Below are positions 52,921 to 64,000 of a stretch of DNA of 64,000 bases, piece after piece. The notes under the pieces were generated by a model. That model was not told the DNA's origin and did no database searches. It worked only from the letters and a program-made list of their open reading frames with translations. Each line of letters opens with the position of its first letter. Position 1 is the stretch's first letter. Location: the NCBI GenBank assembly GCA_021399435.1, contig JAJTUP010000129.1, positions 1 through 64,000 of the forward strand, read 5' to 3'. Position numbers and translations under genes: made by a program. The DNA comes from Diaporthe sp. PMI_573 (lineage: Eukaryota; Ascomycota; Sordariomycetes; Diaporthales; Diaporthaceae).

Positions 52921-53438
52921 GGCTGAGATGTGCCCCGCGGGTGACAACAACTTCTTGGATGCTACAATAGATGTCATCAAACAGAACAGCAATACCCTTA
53001 GGTCTGTATAGAGTGATAAGGTTTGGATCCTGAAAATAATCAGTTAGACGTTTGCTGGATGGCTTAAGTACCACAAGAGGGGTCCCAGACGGGCGGTGCA
53101 AAGGCCTCCAGTTGGCGCCTGCTGCCGCGCAGCTGGCAGCTTAAGCGCGGTACTATGACGGAACTGTTCCCTGTAGGGTTCCGGTCGAGGTAATTTACCG
53201 AATGGTAATTTACCTATCTGACCAAAGTTTTTGACGTCATAAACTTCTAGGTATTTTACATGTCAAAAACCTCTCATTGGCCGATGTCCATATCATCCCC
53301 ACTATTTTCCAAATCGGTCTCTTCCCAACCCCAGCCATCGACAACAATAGAGTCTTGGTGTCAGATATGTCAGAGGCGAAAGTTGCCACTGGTTGCCACC
53401 TATTGCCACCTATCGCCACGAGGCTTAGCAATCAGCTT
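52921..53438. other. intergenic, nothing recognised
   Basis: Repeated TTGCCACC motifs at about 53383-53416 are the only structure I see. Confidence 0.35.
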
Positions 53439-54353
53439 CTAGCTGATTCTATACAGAAGAGAAAGGGTATATAAAGCTTGCCCTGAAACCTCAAGACAGA
53501 GGGGGCGGAGACACAATACAGAATATACAATTTTCACCCTAATATTTGACACTTGGAAGGCGTTTTCTATCTTTATCAGCCGAGCAACATCAACTGTCTC
53601 CCAGTTTTTGACAACCATCGGTTCTGCCAGATTATCTTTGGCCGTCTTGAGCCTCTTTAGCACCCGACTGTTCATATAGATGAAAGTGACCTTGTCAGTG
53701 CTAAGCGGACTAAGCCGATTCCGAAGCTTACAATGAAGGTAGTTCGTAGCGCTGAAGGAACGCTCTGAAGGGACAGAGTTCGCCAAGGATCCTAGAACTC
53801 TCCTTGCCAATGCAGCCAACTTGACTCCCATAGACCCAAAGTATCCCCACGCGCTTAGGACGTAATAGTGAGAAGGCGTATGAGGAGTCTTCGGCTGTTC
53901 TCGATAGATCCGCGAGGTTGGGCCAAAGAGAGCACCTTCGCGAGCACGGAATCGGCAAAACTCCCCAAAGAGCTGTTGGTACTCTTCGTTACTAGTGTTT
54001 TCTTCTAGGAAGCGATGTGCTCTCTCCATAGTGTCAAGCCCAAGACCCTCCCCTATTGTTGTCCGTGGGTCCAGGGCAAATGCGAAGTGGTGAATGTCTG
54101 TCGTTTGGCCTTTCATCCTTTGGACTCGCCATTGCCTCAGCTCCGAGTAGTTGATAAGAGGATCTTGGTTAGCCTCTTCAAGGGCATCCCATTTGCTCTG
54201 GATAGTCAACCAACGGGGAATAACCTCTCCAACGCACGAGTGATCTCGCTCCGAGCAACGTTGTGCGTTTTCGATAGGCCGAAGGATCTTAGCCAACATC
54301 TCTACCTCATGCCAAAACTCAAATTTTCCTATAGAATCGTTCAACTGACGCAA
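53439..54353 (-). pseudogene. hAT transposase C-terminal half
   Basis: The uninterrupted frame contains the insertion and C-terminal regions of a hAT transposase: LAKILRPIENAQRCSE, VIPRWLTIQSKWDAL, HHFAFALDPRTTIG, VLGSLANSVPSERSFSATNYLHCKLRNRL and KVTFIYMNSRVLKRL. The N-terminal BED finger and first catalytic Asp are missing, and the tail after about 53530 is not conserved. The 22447-22896 fragment is its closest relative in the window. Confidence 0.85.
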
Positions 54354-54794
54354 CTTGCTGTCAGCATAAATTTGGGAGAGCAGCCTTTAAAAAGACATCG
54401 CTCGCTTTCAGCGGCTCCGTAAGTGCCAATATGGTCCGCAGAATTTCGCAGAATCACTTGTGTACAGGAGGCGCCGCCGACGTTGAGATGTCACGATTTT
54501 GAGATTCTAGAAAAAAGGGGCCACAGTTATGTCCTCGATCTCTACTGTATAAGTTACTTGTGAATCATTTCATTTCAATTTAACATACAGCATTGGCTCA
54601 ATGTTGTCCTACTTCATGTCGTAAGTAATGTACTTTATACCAATCGGTAACTACTCGTCCAATAATGCGACCGCTTAAGGCAATTTTGCGTGGCAAGCCC
54701 CAAAGAATATGAGGCAGTGAATCCAAGTAGTGTTTTGCGCGTCTATATGTACTGTGGAGCCATAGCGACCTCAAAATCTATTATCACAAATTAA
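54354..54794. other. intergenic, nothing recognised
   Basis: No supported gene or repeat. Confidence 0.35.
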
Positions 54795-54998
54795 TCATCT
54801 ACGCCCTGCATCCCTGCATTCTTGCCTCAGGATGTGCAATATCTCGTGATACCCTCTTGACTCAGCGAATTCCATTGCACTCATATCGAACTCCCCTCTG
54901 ATTTCCATGTCAGTATCGCCTGCTCTATAGACCACTGAGCTGATACATGTCAAGAGAGGAAGGCACGAGGACGAAAGAACGACTGGATCAGCGGGCAA
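54795..54998 (-). pseudogene. possible ankyrin-repeat tail fragment
   Basis: The C-terminal 30 residues of this frame (SAMEFAESRGYHEILHILRQE) match the helix-turn-helix of an ankyrin repeat at a protein end. The preceding residues do not fit, so only a short relic is supported. Confidence 0.3.
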
Positions 54999-55141
54999 GG
55001 AGTGCGCAGGTCAGGATGAGGAATCACATGCCCAGTCATAGTCACAGAGTCGCCACAATTAGATAAAAGGAGCTTCAACCCCTTTCCCATCTACCTCCCT
55101 AGTCCAACAAAACATACACTCAATTTCTTCTTTTTTATGTC

Positions 55142-55551
55142 ATGAAACTCACTAAAGAACAAGTCGACCTATTCCACATAGCAGTGGGGATCCAGTTCCA
55201 TCTTCTAGAAGCCTACCGCAAAGCCCAAGAAGCCAAAACCCATTCGCCAGAAAATGTCTTCTTAGACTCTGGTGGTATGTCATCTTTTATGGCCTTGGTG
55301 TTAACAAAGAAGGCGGCAGGACGCCGTCGGCCTGTTAAAAGGGTGTACAATATATTTAAGTATTGACGACCTTTGGCGACCAGATCAACCTCTTTATCCG
55401 GGCTTCCATCAACCATATCACCAAGTCTGAGTTCTTCATTGCGTTCAAGGCAGCCCACGACAAGACCTTTACGGAGGATAATAGCACCGCAGCTTGTACA
55501 ACAGTCTTCAAACTCACGCCAGCGGAGCAGTTCAGGCCCTTGCGGCGATAG
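55142..55551 (+). pseudogene. pogo-type transposase relic (post-catalytic region)
   Basis: At 55363-55551 GDQINLFIRASINHITKSEFFIAF and AFT-like KTFTEDNS match the block INHITKxEFLxAFKxAF...FTxxN found after the last catalytic Asp in fungal DDE_1 transposases. The preceding 75-codon frame from the ATG at 55142 is not clearly part of it. Frames are broken downstream. Confidence 0.5.
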
Positions 55552-55937
55552 GCTGCCAAAGAAGCCAACACCAGTTAGGGTGGTGAAGCCCCAAGGGATA
55601 GCCCAGGCAAGCAGAGACAGGCCGTCGAAAGAGGTCGGCGAAAGGATCGAAGGGCTGAATACAGAGTAGAGGAGCAGGGCAGTCTATGGGAAGTGGGATG
55701 GCACAGTCTGACCAGCATCCTACCGCCACCATCGGGACCTAACACCACTACACCTGACACCGTTACATGGCAATACGTGCTGACTTGACATGCCGGCGAT
55801 CCTGGACGATGAGAACACCAAGCGTTCGGAAACTCGGCCGATGTAGCGGACACAACCGGCTTCTGTCAAGGTACCAAGAGACGTCATCGTGAAAGAGAAA
55901 CGAGGATTGGGGTTTGGCAGTGGGCAAGATTTTTATT
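55552..55937. other. relic continuation, nothing further recognised
   Basis: Several frames contain protein-like stretches continuing the pogo relic but with stops. Confidence 0.3.
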
Positions 55938-56700
55938 TTACCCCTGCTGCAGGAATGAGAAGTCTGTCCAGAATTTGAGTACCATTGCCTGTTTTGCCTT
56001 CACGGCCGGTGCCATGACCTGAACAGTTCGGGAAGCCCCTTTGCTCAACATCTCTCGCATGTCCGCCTTCGAGACCTGACAGAGCGCAACCAAAACCCCA
56101 CGGAGTGGATGGTGCTCGCCGTAGGTATCGCGTACCAGCCTCTGCAACTCCAGGAGAAAGTCTGTGACAAAGGAGTACTCATACTCTGGCCAGGCCAGAT
56201 CCAACTTGAGCAGTTTATAACAGATCCGCCAAAACCGAACAATGAAGACATGATGCCGCATACGCTGGCCCTCCATCGACAAAGGAGCCTTCAGATGTTC
56301 CAAACGTTGCAATGTCGATTGATCCTTCAAACGTCCGGATTTCAGAAGCCGCGATACCCATGGACTCGTCGACCGTACCAAAAACCGCAACTCTAGGTGC
56401 GCCTTGTTCCGACTGATCACAAACTTCCTCTTGCAGCCAGCCCGAAGATAACCTTCAGCCATGCAGTATAAGTCGGCTACCCTTTGCCATTGCAGGCTGG
56501 AATTCTCCTTCACTTTGGGGATCAACAAGTCACGGTATGTGAACCGTTGTATCGAGTCCTCGAAGACAACCCGAATGAATTGGTCGATTGAGTGAAGCAT
56601 CGATTCCTCCAGCCAATATGCATTGGCCCTCTGCAATGGACTAGGCCCCGGATCCGGGGCGATGCGCCGCAGCTGTTCGGATTGTCGGGATGCTAGGGAG
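55938..56700 (-). pseudogene. C-terminal part of a Clr5-like fungal protein
   Basis: The minus-strand frame (RKPLSLASRQSEQLRRIA, YWLEESMLHSIDQFIRVVFED, RDTYGEHHPLRGVLVALCQVS) resembles the helical C-terminal half of large fungal proteins with an N-terminal Clr5 domain; the Clr5 domain itself is not present. At about 56700 it collides with the plus-strand hAT sequence, so its 5' half is cut off there. Identification is tentative. Confidence 0.35.
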
Positions 56701-56714
56701 AGTGGTTTTCGGTA

Positions 56715-57514
56715 TTGCACTGTATTGAAGATCGCGACGAAGAGGGCCGGCCGCGAGAAGGCAAATTCGGCGCGATTTGGGAGGTTTTGTTGACAATGGA
56801 GTGGCTCCTGAAGCACTTAGAAGAGGCAAAGTTACAACATGAGCGAGACGAGGAGCCTTACCTGCGAATTGGCTGCAATCTCGGCTGGATGAAGCTGGAT
56901 CAATACTACGCCCTAACCGAGGACAGCCCTGCATACCTCGCAAGCCTCGTCCTCCATCCCGCATTTCGCTGGTCAACCGTCGAGTCACAATGGTCTGATC
57001 ATCCGGATTGGTTGGCCAGAGGAAGGGTGGCCGTGCAAGAGCTATGGGAGGAGTACCGAAGCCTCCCGGTCGAGCAAGATACGATACCGGAGCAGCCGAC
57101 TGTTGCAAGGAAGACAACGGACCTGGATGACTTTATGACTTCAATTAGAAAACTCGGCGCCCAGCCTGCGCCTTCAGTGTGCTCCATGCGTGACGAGTAC
57201 GCAGAATGGGTGGCCAGTACCGATCCGGGCGATTGTTTGGTAGACGACCCGATCCAGTATTGGCTTCTCCGCAGACGCCAATATCCACGCTTGTCGCGAA
57301 TGGCAATCGATCTCTTTTCCATTCCGGCTATGTCTTCGGAGCCAGAGCGAATATTTAGCCTTGCCGGACAGATGGTCACAGCTCAGAGAGGCCGCCTCAA
57401 AGCGGATCTTATAGGAGCTGCTCAATGTCTTTCGTCGTGGGAGAAAAGTGGGGTTATCCACAGGCCTCGCAATCAATCCATTACATCCACTCCCAGGTCA
57501 AGTGTAATGGATTG
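56715..57514 (+). pseudogene. hAT transposase C-terminal third
   Basis: The frame carries KFGAIWEVLLTMEWLLKHLEE, CNLGWMKLDQYYALTED, YLASLVLHPAFRWSTVES, DDPIQYWLLRRRQYPRLSRMA and SSEPERIFSLAGQMVTAQRGRLKADLI, the insertion-to-dimerisation part of a hAT transposase. Everything before the third catalytic region is missing. It ends tail to tail with the hAT copy on the other strand. Confidence 0.87.
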
Positions 57515-57618
57515 ACGCTTGGACGTAGTATTTTGCCAGTGGAATGGATCCATCCTATCCAGAATGGATGGATTGAGGATGGATTGATTCAAATGGATTC
57601 GGCTCCGTGAAATCCCAA
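57515..57618. repeat. ATGGATT-type subterminal repeats
   Basis: AATCCATT, AATGGATTGA, GAATGGATCCATCC and AGAATGGATGGATTGAGGATGGATTGATT crowd into this junction between two hAT copies, as in hAT subterminal regions. Confidence 0.6.
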
Positions 57619-59382
57619 TTAGGAAATAACTAGCTGGCTAACTTCTTCCACCAACTCACGCGTTTGAGGTGGCAACTCCCTGATCCATGCTGTCGCTCGC
57701 TTTTCAACTTCTTCAGCAGCCAATTTAGCCAAAGCAAGATCTTCTTGTTCTTCAAACCAAGAGGCTATCCTCGGATCCAAGTCCTTGATAATACCTGCTC
57801 TGTACCAAGAGCGAAGAACCTGACAAAGGCTGATCACGTCAGCATCCAGATTCCTTCTCGACGCCACCACCATCCTCTTAGCCGCTGAAAATAACCTCTC
57901 GCATTCAGCTGACATGCTAGGGGCTGTCAGGAAATCAAGGGCCATTAGTGAAAGACGAGGGTACTTGAATCGGCGGTCATGCCAGTACTGGATAGGATCG
58001 TCGACTTCATTGTCGCCTGGCTCATAGGCGGCCTGCCAAGCAGCAAATTCATCATCGCTTGGTCTAGGTAATGGGGAAGAAGCTGGAGGCTTGGTTCGTG
58101 ATCGGTTGACGTGCTCTTGGAAGGGATTCTTGAACGTCCTCCGTCGCTTAGGAGCATGTTTTTCAACGGCCACGATGTCAAGATTGCGGTATTTTTCGTC
58201 CCATACCTCTTGAACCAGATGTTTTGCCTTCTCAACCCAGTCAGGTCGGTGCTCCCAAGTTGATTCAAACCAGCCCCATCGGTATGCTGGGTGAAGTGCA
58301 ATTGCAGCATAATAGACGGACGTGTTGTTACACTTGTTGTAGTACTCATCCAACTTGTCCCAAGCTAGGTTGATACCTACCCTGAAGTGTTCAGGGTCAG
58401 GGAAATCATTAGCCACGGCCTTAAAGTGCTCAAGCTCGCCGAGCAAGAATTCAAAGCCTTAAAGGACCTCCCATATGTTGCCATAGGACCCGGTAAATCC
58501 ATGTTTGCGCTGACGGACATGGCCGTCACCCTCAAGTTGAATGACAGTTGCTTCGAACAAGGTGAGGATCTCCTCAAGGTGTTCAAGAACAGCCCAATCA
58601 TTGGCGGTGAGCTGGTTTTCTTCCTTGAGTATTCGCGGTATCTTTTGGATTGCCGCTTGTGTAACGCTGCCCGTCCTCTTCGATCGATTTTCTTGCTCCC
58701 ACTCGTGCTTGAACTCTACTATCATTAACTCAATATAAGGGCGAGGCTTCAAAGCGCGTCGGATCATGAACAATTGGGACAGCCAGCGTGTATCGTTGTC
58801 GAGTACAACGTGTAGGGATCGTTGGGTACGTCGTTCATCAGCAGGCAGCGCGTTGATCTTTTCGTCTTGGATTCGCAAAAGTTTATATGTCAACCTAACA
58901 ATTAACTAGCAAGTTAAATAATAGGTAAGCTTTGAGTAGGAAACATACCTATCTGACCTGTCGATATCAACAACCATATTATGAAGTTTTCCAACTGGTC
59001 CTTTGTCACGCCATAATGCGTACTCGTCTTTGGTTAGTGCGCGTTCACCAGACAACAACTCTTCGAACGCATCAGCGTTGTGGCCGAACAGCAACGCTTT
59101 TGCAGCGAGATTAATCGTATGGCCAATGCATCGGCAGCGACGGCTGTGGCCGAGGAACCCGAGTTCACCACCAATTGCCTCCATAGCTGTGTCATTATTG
59201 CTCGCGTTGTCAAGTACAGCGTAGCCAACCTTATCTTCAACACCAAATGCTTCGAGGATTTTGCATACCTCGTCCGCAATTCTGGTGCCTATATGCCTAC
59301 CAACCTCGGGGATTGCAAGTGTGATCTTGATCCTGAGCGGACATTTAGTGTCACAAAGTTGACAGTAAGTTCGCAAAGGCAC
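57619..59382 (-). pseudogene. hAT transposase lacking the N-terminus, with one stop codon
   Basis: The minus strand reads EVGRHIGTRIADEVCKIL, VGYAVLDNASNNDTAMEAI (second catalytic Asp region), CRCIGHTINLAAKALLFG and GPVGKLHNMV. A 54-nt intron (58948-58895, GTATGT...TAG) joins LTYKLLRIQDEKI, then VLDNDTRWLSQLFMIRRALK and NIWEVL. An in-frame TAA at 58461-58459 interrupts before FEFLLGELEHFKAVAND, after which the frame is open to the stop at 57619, including SAECERLFSAAKRMVVASRR. Apart from the TAA and the missing BED finger, coding sequence is well preserved, so this is a young relic. Confidence 0.87.
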
Positions 59383-59529
59383 AGTCTAAGGCCCGAGATA
59401 ATAGAGGAAATACAGTGCCTACGGAATTGGCTAGGCCATCAAGCGATCACTGTGGGCGAGGTCGTCAGTTTTGGTGGAGACCTGATGGGTTGGGATGGAG
59501 TGGAGGCGTGAGAGTACCAATAGCTTCAT

Positions 59530-59665
59530 CCTGACCTCAGGTCAGCTGGCTTCAATTCAAGTATATCAATTCAATTCAAGTTAAGTAAGTTCACAGACGA
59601 TTTTATTTCAAGTAATCAAGTTCGGGGCCCGAACTTGACTTACTTGAATTGAAATCAGCGCTGCT
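59530..59665. repeat. inverted CAATTCAAGTTAAGTAAGTTC/GAACTTGACTTACTTGAATTG
   Basis: The left arm at about 59571-59591 and the right arm at about 59630-59651 are nearly reverse complementary, and GTTCGGGGCCCGAAC between them is itself palindromic. The right arm overlaps the end of the BTB fragment. Confidence 0.6.
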
Positions 59666-61126
59666 GTCCAGAGCAGACCTGTCGTGAGTTTCCGCCAGGA
59701 GGCGCCGCCGCTTCTCGAGTGAGGTGTTATCATTTATTGGATTTTGGGTCTTGTTTGCATAGTGTGCAGGAGTATGCCCTGTCACCTTTCCGTTGTCCCT
59801 AGGCGGGCTAAAGTTCCCGGCGGGTAGCTCGCTGCGTGATGAATGCGGCTGGCTGGGTGACAAGTCAAAGCGATGTATCTGTCGCGGTTTTCTCGCGGGT
59901 AGCTGATCCATTGCCAATTGGACACCAGTCGTTCCGACCTCATTCAATTGTTGACCCGTCAGTAAAAAGGCAGGTTCTGTTGCAGTGCCCAATGGCGTAT
60001 AGACGTGCACTGCCTCTTGAAGTTGCCTGCCGTTGTGCGCTGGCCCTGGCTGAGGCACCTTGTCAGTGGTCCTCGATAATTCAGGAAGAACGCGGCGAAT
60101 GTGAGAGCGGCATGCGGGCAATCCATTGGCAGCAAATTCTTGGCAGCTTGGAACGGTGCATTCTAACCTTGTAAATAAGGACTGTTCCTCACCGCTCAGC
60201 AGGAAAGGAGAGATGGAAGAGCAAAGTCTCGCAGTACGGCGCGGCGCGTAAGAGGAGACGGACCGACCCCTGTGAGGATTGGAAGGGGGCCTGGTCGATT
60301 TGCCCGATAACAACAACCGCCCCAACAGCAACATTGTATTTAGTAGGTCTGAACAGAAATGCAGCTTCTGAGCGGTAGTGAATTCTTGGTCGCCACTCGC
60401 AGCACCATCAGACCGGCGCCGAGGTGCAGGCTTCGGCGCAGGTACCTGAGTCGTTGGCTTACAAGCTGCCACCTTCCGAGCTGATGGTGCCTGTGGCACG
60501 GGGCCACAACGGCGGGGCTTCTTATGCAGAGACTCTAGCTCGTCGTCTCCGTCCAGATCAATATAGTGTACTTGCTTCCGTAGGGGTGGTGCAGGCTTAG
60601 GATGGTCAGAACCACCGCGGAGGTCCAGTCGAGACGCGTATGATGGGACCATAGCTACCACCAGCTCACTAAGTACGTCTTGAGGTAAAGACTTGGCGAA
60701 TTCAGCCTTGGAATCGGAGGTGTGCATGTACTCTGCCGCCCAGTCAATGAGCAGCCTCCTGACGGAGCATCCCTCTGGGGTGTCCTTCCACAACTGTACC
60801 ATCAGCGGAGCAGAAGGTATTCTCATGGTAGCTCGCCGTACCAGTGTCATTGCGTCGAGAGTATGGTCGCAAAGACCGTCTATGCGAAGCTCATGTCCCA
60901 GCTTCCAAACTCCGATCAGAATTTCGTATGATGGAAAGAGGTGCTCATCAGGGATGACCACACCAGTGTACAGGAAATGTTGAACGAAGCCGAACACCTC
61001 GACGGGACAGTGAGGCAGTCGCTCGAGGTACGAATCCTCGACCGTGCCGGCAAATTTCTCGCGGTAGAAGGATGACTTTGGTTGAGGTAGTTCTTGATGA
61101 ACCAGATGCTCAAGTGGTACAGCCAC
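59603..61126 (-). pseudogene. BTB/POZ-like protein, N-terminally truncated
   Basis: The frame begins without ATG after a TTTTAG that could be an acceptor. EDSYLERLPHCPVEVFGFVQHFLYTGVVI and ILIGVWKLGHELRIDGLCDHTLDAM form the second half of a fungal BTB domain, which normally mediates protein-protein contacts. The first strand (DVxFxVG) is absent. A long Pro/Ser/Arg-rich region without clear domains follows to 59603, ending in the inverted repeat. Length of the open frame (507 codons) suggests it may still be expressed with an upstream exon I cannot place. Confidence 0.5.
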
Positions 61127-61549
61127 CTAAAAGCTGTGCCAATCAATTCCTACACTGACTTGCGGATCATCGGGGCGAGATGGGCAGTCATCTTCCGCAT
61201 CCAAATCGAAGACGAAAAAGAACAACAGTGGGAAGCAAGTGGCCAGGTACTTTTGGTACTGTGTGAGTGTATCCGTGGCACTGGAAACGTGATCCGGCGA
61301 ATCGTCAATATCTCTGACTTGAAGTAGTGTGTATGCTCTTGCGGGCCTCAGTCGATCAACCAAACCGCCTGCGCTGCATGCTATCTCGAGGTCCTGTACG
61401 TATTTACGCTCTGTATTGACTAGCTCATAGGTAATGCGGTCACGGTAGCTGATTTCCGCATGAGCTGTGCTATGTATCGGTGGAAGCAGTGTCGATTGAC
61501 TCTTGTTCGGGTTGGTTGATGTTTCCCCTCTTGACCGTGCACGGGCCAT
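61127..61549 (-). pseudogene. start of a RhoGEF (DH) domain protein
   Basis: The ATG at 61549 (MARARSRGETSTNPNKSQ) leads to RDRITYELVNTERKYVQDLEIA, the first helix of a Dbl-homology domain, which activates Rho GTPases. After about 25 more residues the sequence no longer resembles a DH domain, so only the beginning is present. It lies head to head with the HNH gene and just upstream of the BTB fragment on the same strand. Confidence 0.5.
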
Positions 61550-61760
61550 AATACGGTCTGTGCGCGTAATTTCAGTTTCCTCCGACCCCCTGAAATTCAC
61601 CGATTTCCTTCACGGGGGTCAGTGGGGACTGAATTTTCGCGCTAGCAGTCCTTCCCCACCCACTCCACCTGGCCGGGACAGCTTTGTCTGTATTCTCCAT
61701 TGCTCGACTCGACCATCGCGCCATAAACTACATCTTCCTCGTGCGCTTCGGCCTAAGCAT

Positions 61761-63194
61761 ATGATGGAGCCTGCTGTCTTACCGTCTGTTCGCATCTCTG
61801 CGACACCCTCGTGGGCAGATCGTCAGGAGCGCCATCGAAGCTTCAACCGAGTCGTCGAGTTCTGCCACCCCGGCTATGAGTACCCTCACAACGTCCTCTT
61901 AAAGCTGAATGCGATCGAGCCCGAGCCGGAGACACCGTCGAATGTTCGGAGGTTCGGAGTACACCATGATACGGCGCGCACCGCATGTGCCATCCTCGCC
62001 AACAACGCCTGGGAAGGCTACCTCACCGCTGACGAGCCCACCGGTACCCGAATCCCAATCGACGACCCCGAACGTGTTCTGATCAACAACCGCTATTACT
62101 TCCACCACCCTTCCTATCCGGCCTCCGATCCGAAGTACCCCATAGTTGCCGATTTTCAGTCATGGGAATTCCCTTCACAGCTCCCGTCATACTGGCACTC
62201 ACTTGTCATACCTCCCAGGGAGCCCTTACTTCAACCGCCGCAATGCTGTGTAGTCACGGGCCGCCATATACCACTAGAATCTGCTCACTTGGTTCCAGTC
62301 AATCAGACTTTTTGGTTTAATACGAATTCAATGGACAGGTTTCAACAACAGACGGGCCAGGAAAATATCAACTGGATCAATCAGCCCGATAATAAGTGTC
62401 TGCTGACAAAAGACCTCCATGCCCTCTCCGGCCAAGGCTATTTGGTTTTTGTTCCCCGTCCATGTACAAAACCTGGCGGCGAGTCGAGCGGGATTGCTAC
62501 TTACACTTCATCTCAGCCTCATCCGGGCTCTGCATCCTCCTACGTGCCGCCACGTCGACTAGCACTTGTCAACTACATACTAAGGCCCAATCCTTTCCAC
62601 GAGCTTGTCGACCTCTACCATCTCCGTTCCTTAGAACCCATCCAGGGCATTCCACCTGAATATATCTTCGCCCATTTCGCATACTCTATCTTCGGTACGT
62701 GCGTCTTCTTCAAGGACGATGGTTGGGCACGGAAATGTATTCAGCTGGAGGTGGAGGCCGGACGCCCCCGGTATAAGACCAGGGACAATCCGCAGACAGA
62801 CTTCAAGAAGCCCGGCAGGAGCCCGACCAAGCGACGCACAGCTTCGTACAGCTCACCTATAGGAAAGCGGACTCGCAGTAGCAGCACCAGCAGGCAAGGC
62901 GTCGCCGAATGGCTCTCATTTGTCCACGAGATAGACTCGAGCGAAGAGGATGAGCCGCCACGTGGTCGCTCACTCCGGCGGCATGGGAGGGTGCCAGGGC
63001 TTACTCGGTCCCCGTACTCACCAGAGCTCGATCACCTAGCGTTAAACACCAGCCGCACCGTCACGGAAGAACCGTTTCCGGTCGTTGTGGATGACGATGG
63101 ATTTGGTCTTGGGGCGCCTGCCGGTGACGGGCGGAAACGCTCCCGCTCCCACTCACGCCCGAGGAAACGCCTCAGGCGAGAAACAGATGCATAA
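61761..63194 (+). CDS. fungal HNH-endonuclease-domain protein
   Basis: The ATG at 61761 (MMEPAVLPSVRISATPSW) gives 477 aa; a longer open frame upstream overlaps the divergent gene start and is unlikely. Residues about 165-250 are the fungal HNH fold: CCVVTGRHIPLESAHLVPVNQTFWF, NKCLLTKDLHALSGQGYLVFV, with the AHLVP His as the expected general base and an Asn/His later. The N-terminal region (NAWEGYLTADEPTGTR) is typical of this family. The C-terminal third is disordered, Ser/Arg-rich and ends in a basic KRSRSHSRPRKRLRR tract that looks like a nuclear signal. Function is unknown; such genes are common in accessory regions. It appears intact. Confidence 0.83.
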   Translation: MMEPAVLPSVRISATPSWADRQERHRSFNRVVEFCHPGYEYPHNVLLKLNAIEPEPETPSNVRRFGVHHDTARTACAILANNAWEGYLTADEPTGTRIPIDDPERVLINNRYYFHHPSYPASDPKYPIVADFQSWEFPSQLPSYWHSLVIPPREPLLQPPQCCVVTGRHIPLESAHLVPVNQTFWFNTNSMDRFQQQTGQENINWINQPDNKCLLTKDLHALSGQGYLVFVPRPCTKPGGESSGIATYTSSQPHPGSASSYVPPRRLALVNYILRPNPFHELVDLYHLRSLEPIQGIPPEYIFAHFAYSIFGTCVFFKDDGWARKCIQLEVEAGRPRYKTRDNPQTDFKKPGRSPTKRRTASYSSPIGKRTRSSSTSRQGVAEWLSFVHEIDSSEEDEPPRGRSLRRHGRVPGLTRSPYSPELDHLALNTSRTVTEEPFPVVVDDDGFGLGAPAGDGRKRSRSHSRPRKRLRRETDA

Positions 63195-64000
63195 CGTAAT
63201 GGTATGGAGGGCACATCAGTCTTGAGGTTTCGTAATTTAAGTGCAAGACATGAATAACGTATGGGGAATAGATCCGCGGTTACTACGAAGAGGATTTCTG
63301 AAGCGCATGGTGCACAAGGTCAAGGTACACACTCGCCCCTTCTATAGAGCAGAAACACCATAATGGAACGACGCTGATAATCCTTTGACTGTTGCAGGGC
63401 ACTTACCCTTCGAGATTCCCAAGGCTCCTGAAAAGAAGAAGGATTGTTGGGACCTGTTTATGACAAGAGATTGCAATATCCTCTCCGTTCAAGCTGTCAG
63501 TCCATCAGAGTCTTCCGAGCACGGGCAGTATATAGGGACACTCGATCTACATCAACACGGCTTCTGGGACAGAAGGAAAAGAAGGAATGGAAACCTCGGG
63601 CAAGTCCGTACAGCAAATACAAAATGACGGCAGTACGTCATCAGGGAGCATATGATGAGCAACCACGACCACTAGAATTCGAAGCCTATTCAACGTCTTG
63701 AAGCAGCCGGCGAGGCTGAAATCGTGGTGGGAGTGCGGATTTCCGGAAGTGGGTATGTAAGCATCTTGAACGGATTAGGGTTGATACTGTAAACCTGAAA
63801 TTCGACTAATACTCACAATGTCTCCCAGAGCTGGCGACCTATCTACCATTCCATTTCCTTCATACAACCTTCTTTGCAGACCATTTTGCTACAAACCTTA
63901 TTTTTTATGTCAACCGCTCTTACAACACAATAGCCTTTAACACCGCCGGCCAAAAGAGTGCAGCAATTTATACGCCCTGGATAACAATTTGTATGCCTTG
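63195..64000. other. right edge; possible small spliced gene, unresolved
   Basis: At 63250 ATG opens MNNVWGIDPRLLRRGFLKRM, followed by a possible GTACAC donor near 63324 and a TTGCAG acceptor near 63398, but neither downstream frame continues convincingly. I do not call a gene. Confidence 0.25.

Noticed and set aside
1..64000. Starship-type giant element
   Set aside because: The mix of cargo-like genes suggested it, but I found no DUF3435 tyrosine-recombinase captain gene in the window.
1..64000. tRNA or rRNA genes
   Set aside because: I saw no sequence with tRNA A/B boxes in a plausible cloverleaf and no rRNA; a covariance-model search would be decisive.

Overview
The window looks like accessory, transposon-rich nuclear DNA of a filamentous ascomycete, most likely Eurotiomycete-like (Aspergillus/Penicillium type). 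This rests on short GT-AG introns (54-128 nt) with fungal CTRAC-type branch sites, a HET-domain gene, a fungal HNH-nuclease gene, a Tad1-like LINE, pogo/Fot1-like and hAT DNA transposons, and LTR remnants. Gene content is sparse. Many host genes are present only as C-terminal or internal fragments, so the region reads as a gene graveyard with a few intact genes.

Left part (1-17.6 kb): a broken terpene synthase at the edge; tandem short repeats that look like LINE 3' ends; a hAT relic; a dsRNA-binding fragment; an apparently intact 1.85-kb pogo/Fot1 element with exact TIRs and TA duplication; a fold-back repeat family; a solo LTR nested in another LTR; a J-domain gene; a pogo relic; a 5'-truncated P450; the C-terminal half of an uncharacterised fungal protein; and a frameshifted hAT gene abutting a solo LTR with a perfect 5-bp duplication.

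Middle (17.6-34 kb): a four-exon 2OG-Fe(II)-oxygenase-like gene whose metal-binding motif is not recognisable; a hAT C-terminus followed by two palindromes; an orphan tail-anchored protein; a coiled-coil protein fragment; a G-rich 22-bp minisatellite that switches orientation; an internally deleted Copia element; a frameshifted uncharacterised gene; and an intact 446-aa uncharacterised gene.

The centre (34.5-40.1 kb) holds the most striking object. A 68-bp tandem array is repeated about 51 times directly upstream of a HET-domain gene. Each unit has the form of a complete 65-nt intron (GTAAG donor, CTGA(C/T) branch site, TAG acceptor) followed by one variable triplet. The triplets contain no stop codon and read as a Trp/Leu/charged peptide of eight residue types. 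They sit in phase 0 with the first ATG after a TATA box. Through one further candidate 65-nt intron they join in frame to the HET protein, whose own first exon lacks an ATG. I propose one gene with an array of codon-sized micro-exons; this is an inference that RNA data must test.

Right part (40.5-64 kb): an internally deleted hAT; a Tad1-like LINE with intact ORF2 and truncated ORF1; a two-exon coiled-coil gene broken by one stop codon; an importin-alpha paralog whose importin-beta-binding domain is replaced by a different N-terminus; a cyclin fused to a degenerate zinc finger; several hAT and pogo remnants; a Clr5-like fragment; a RhoGEF start next to a BTB fragment; and an intact HNH-domain gene.
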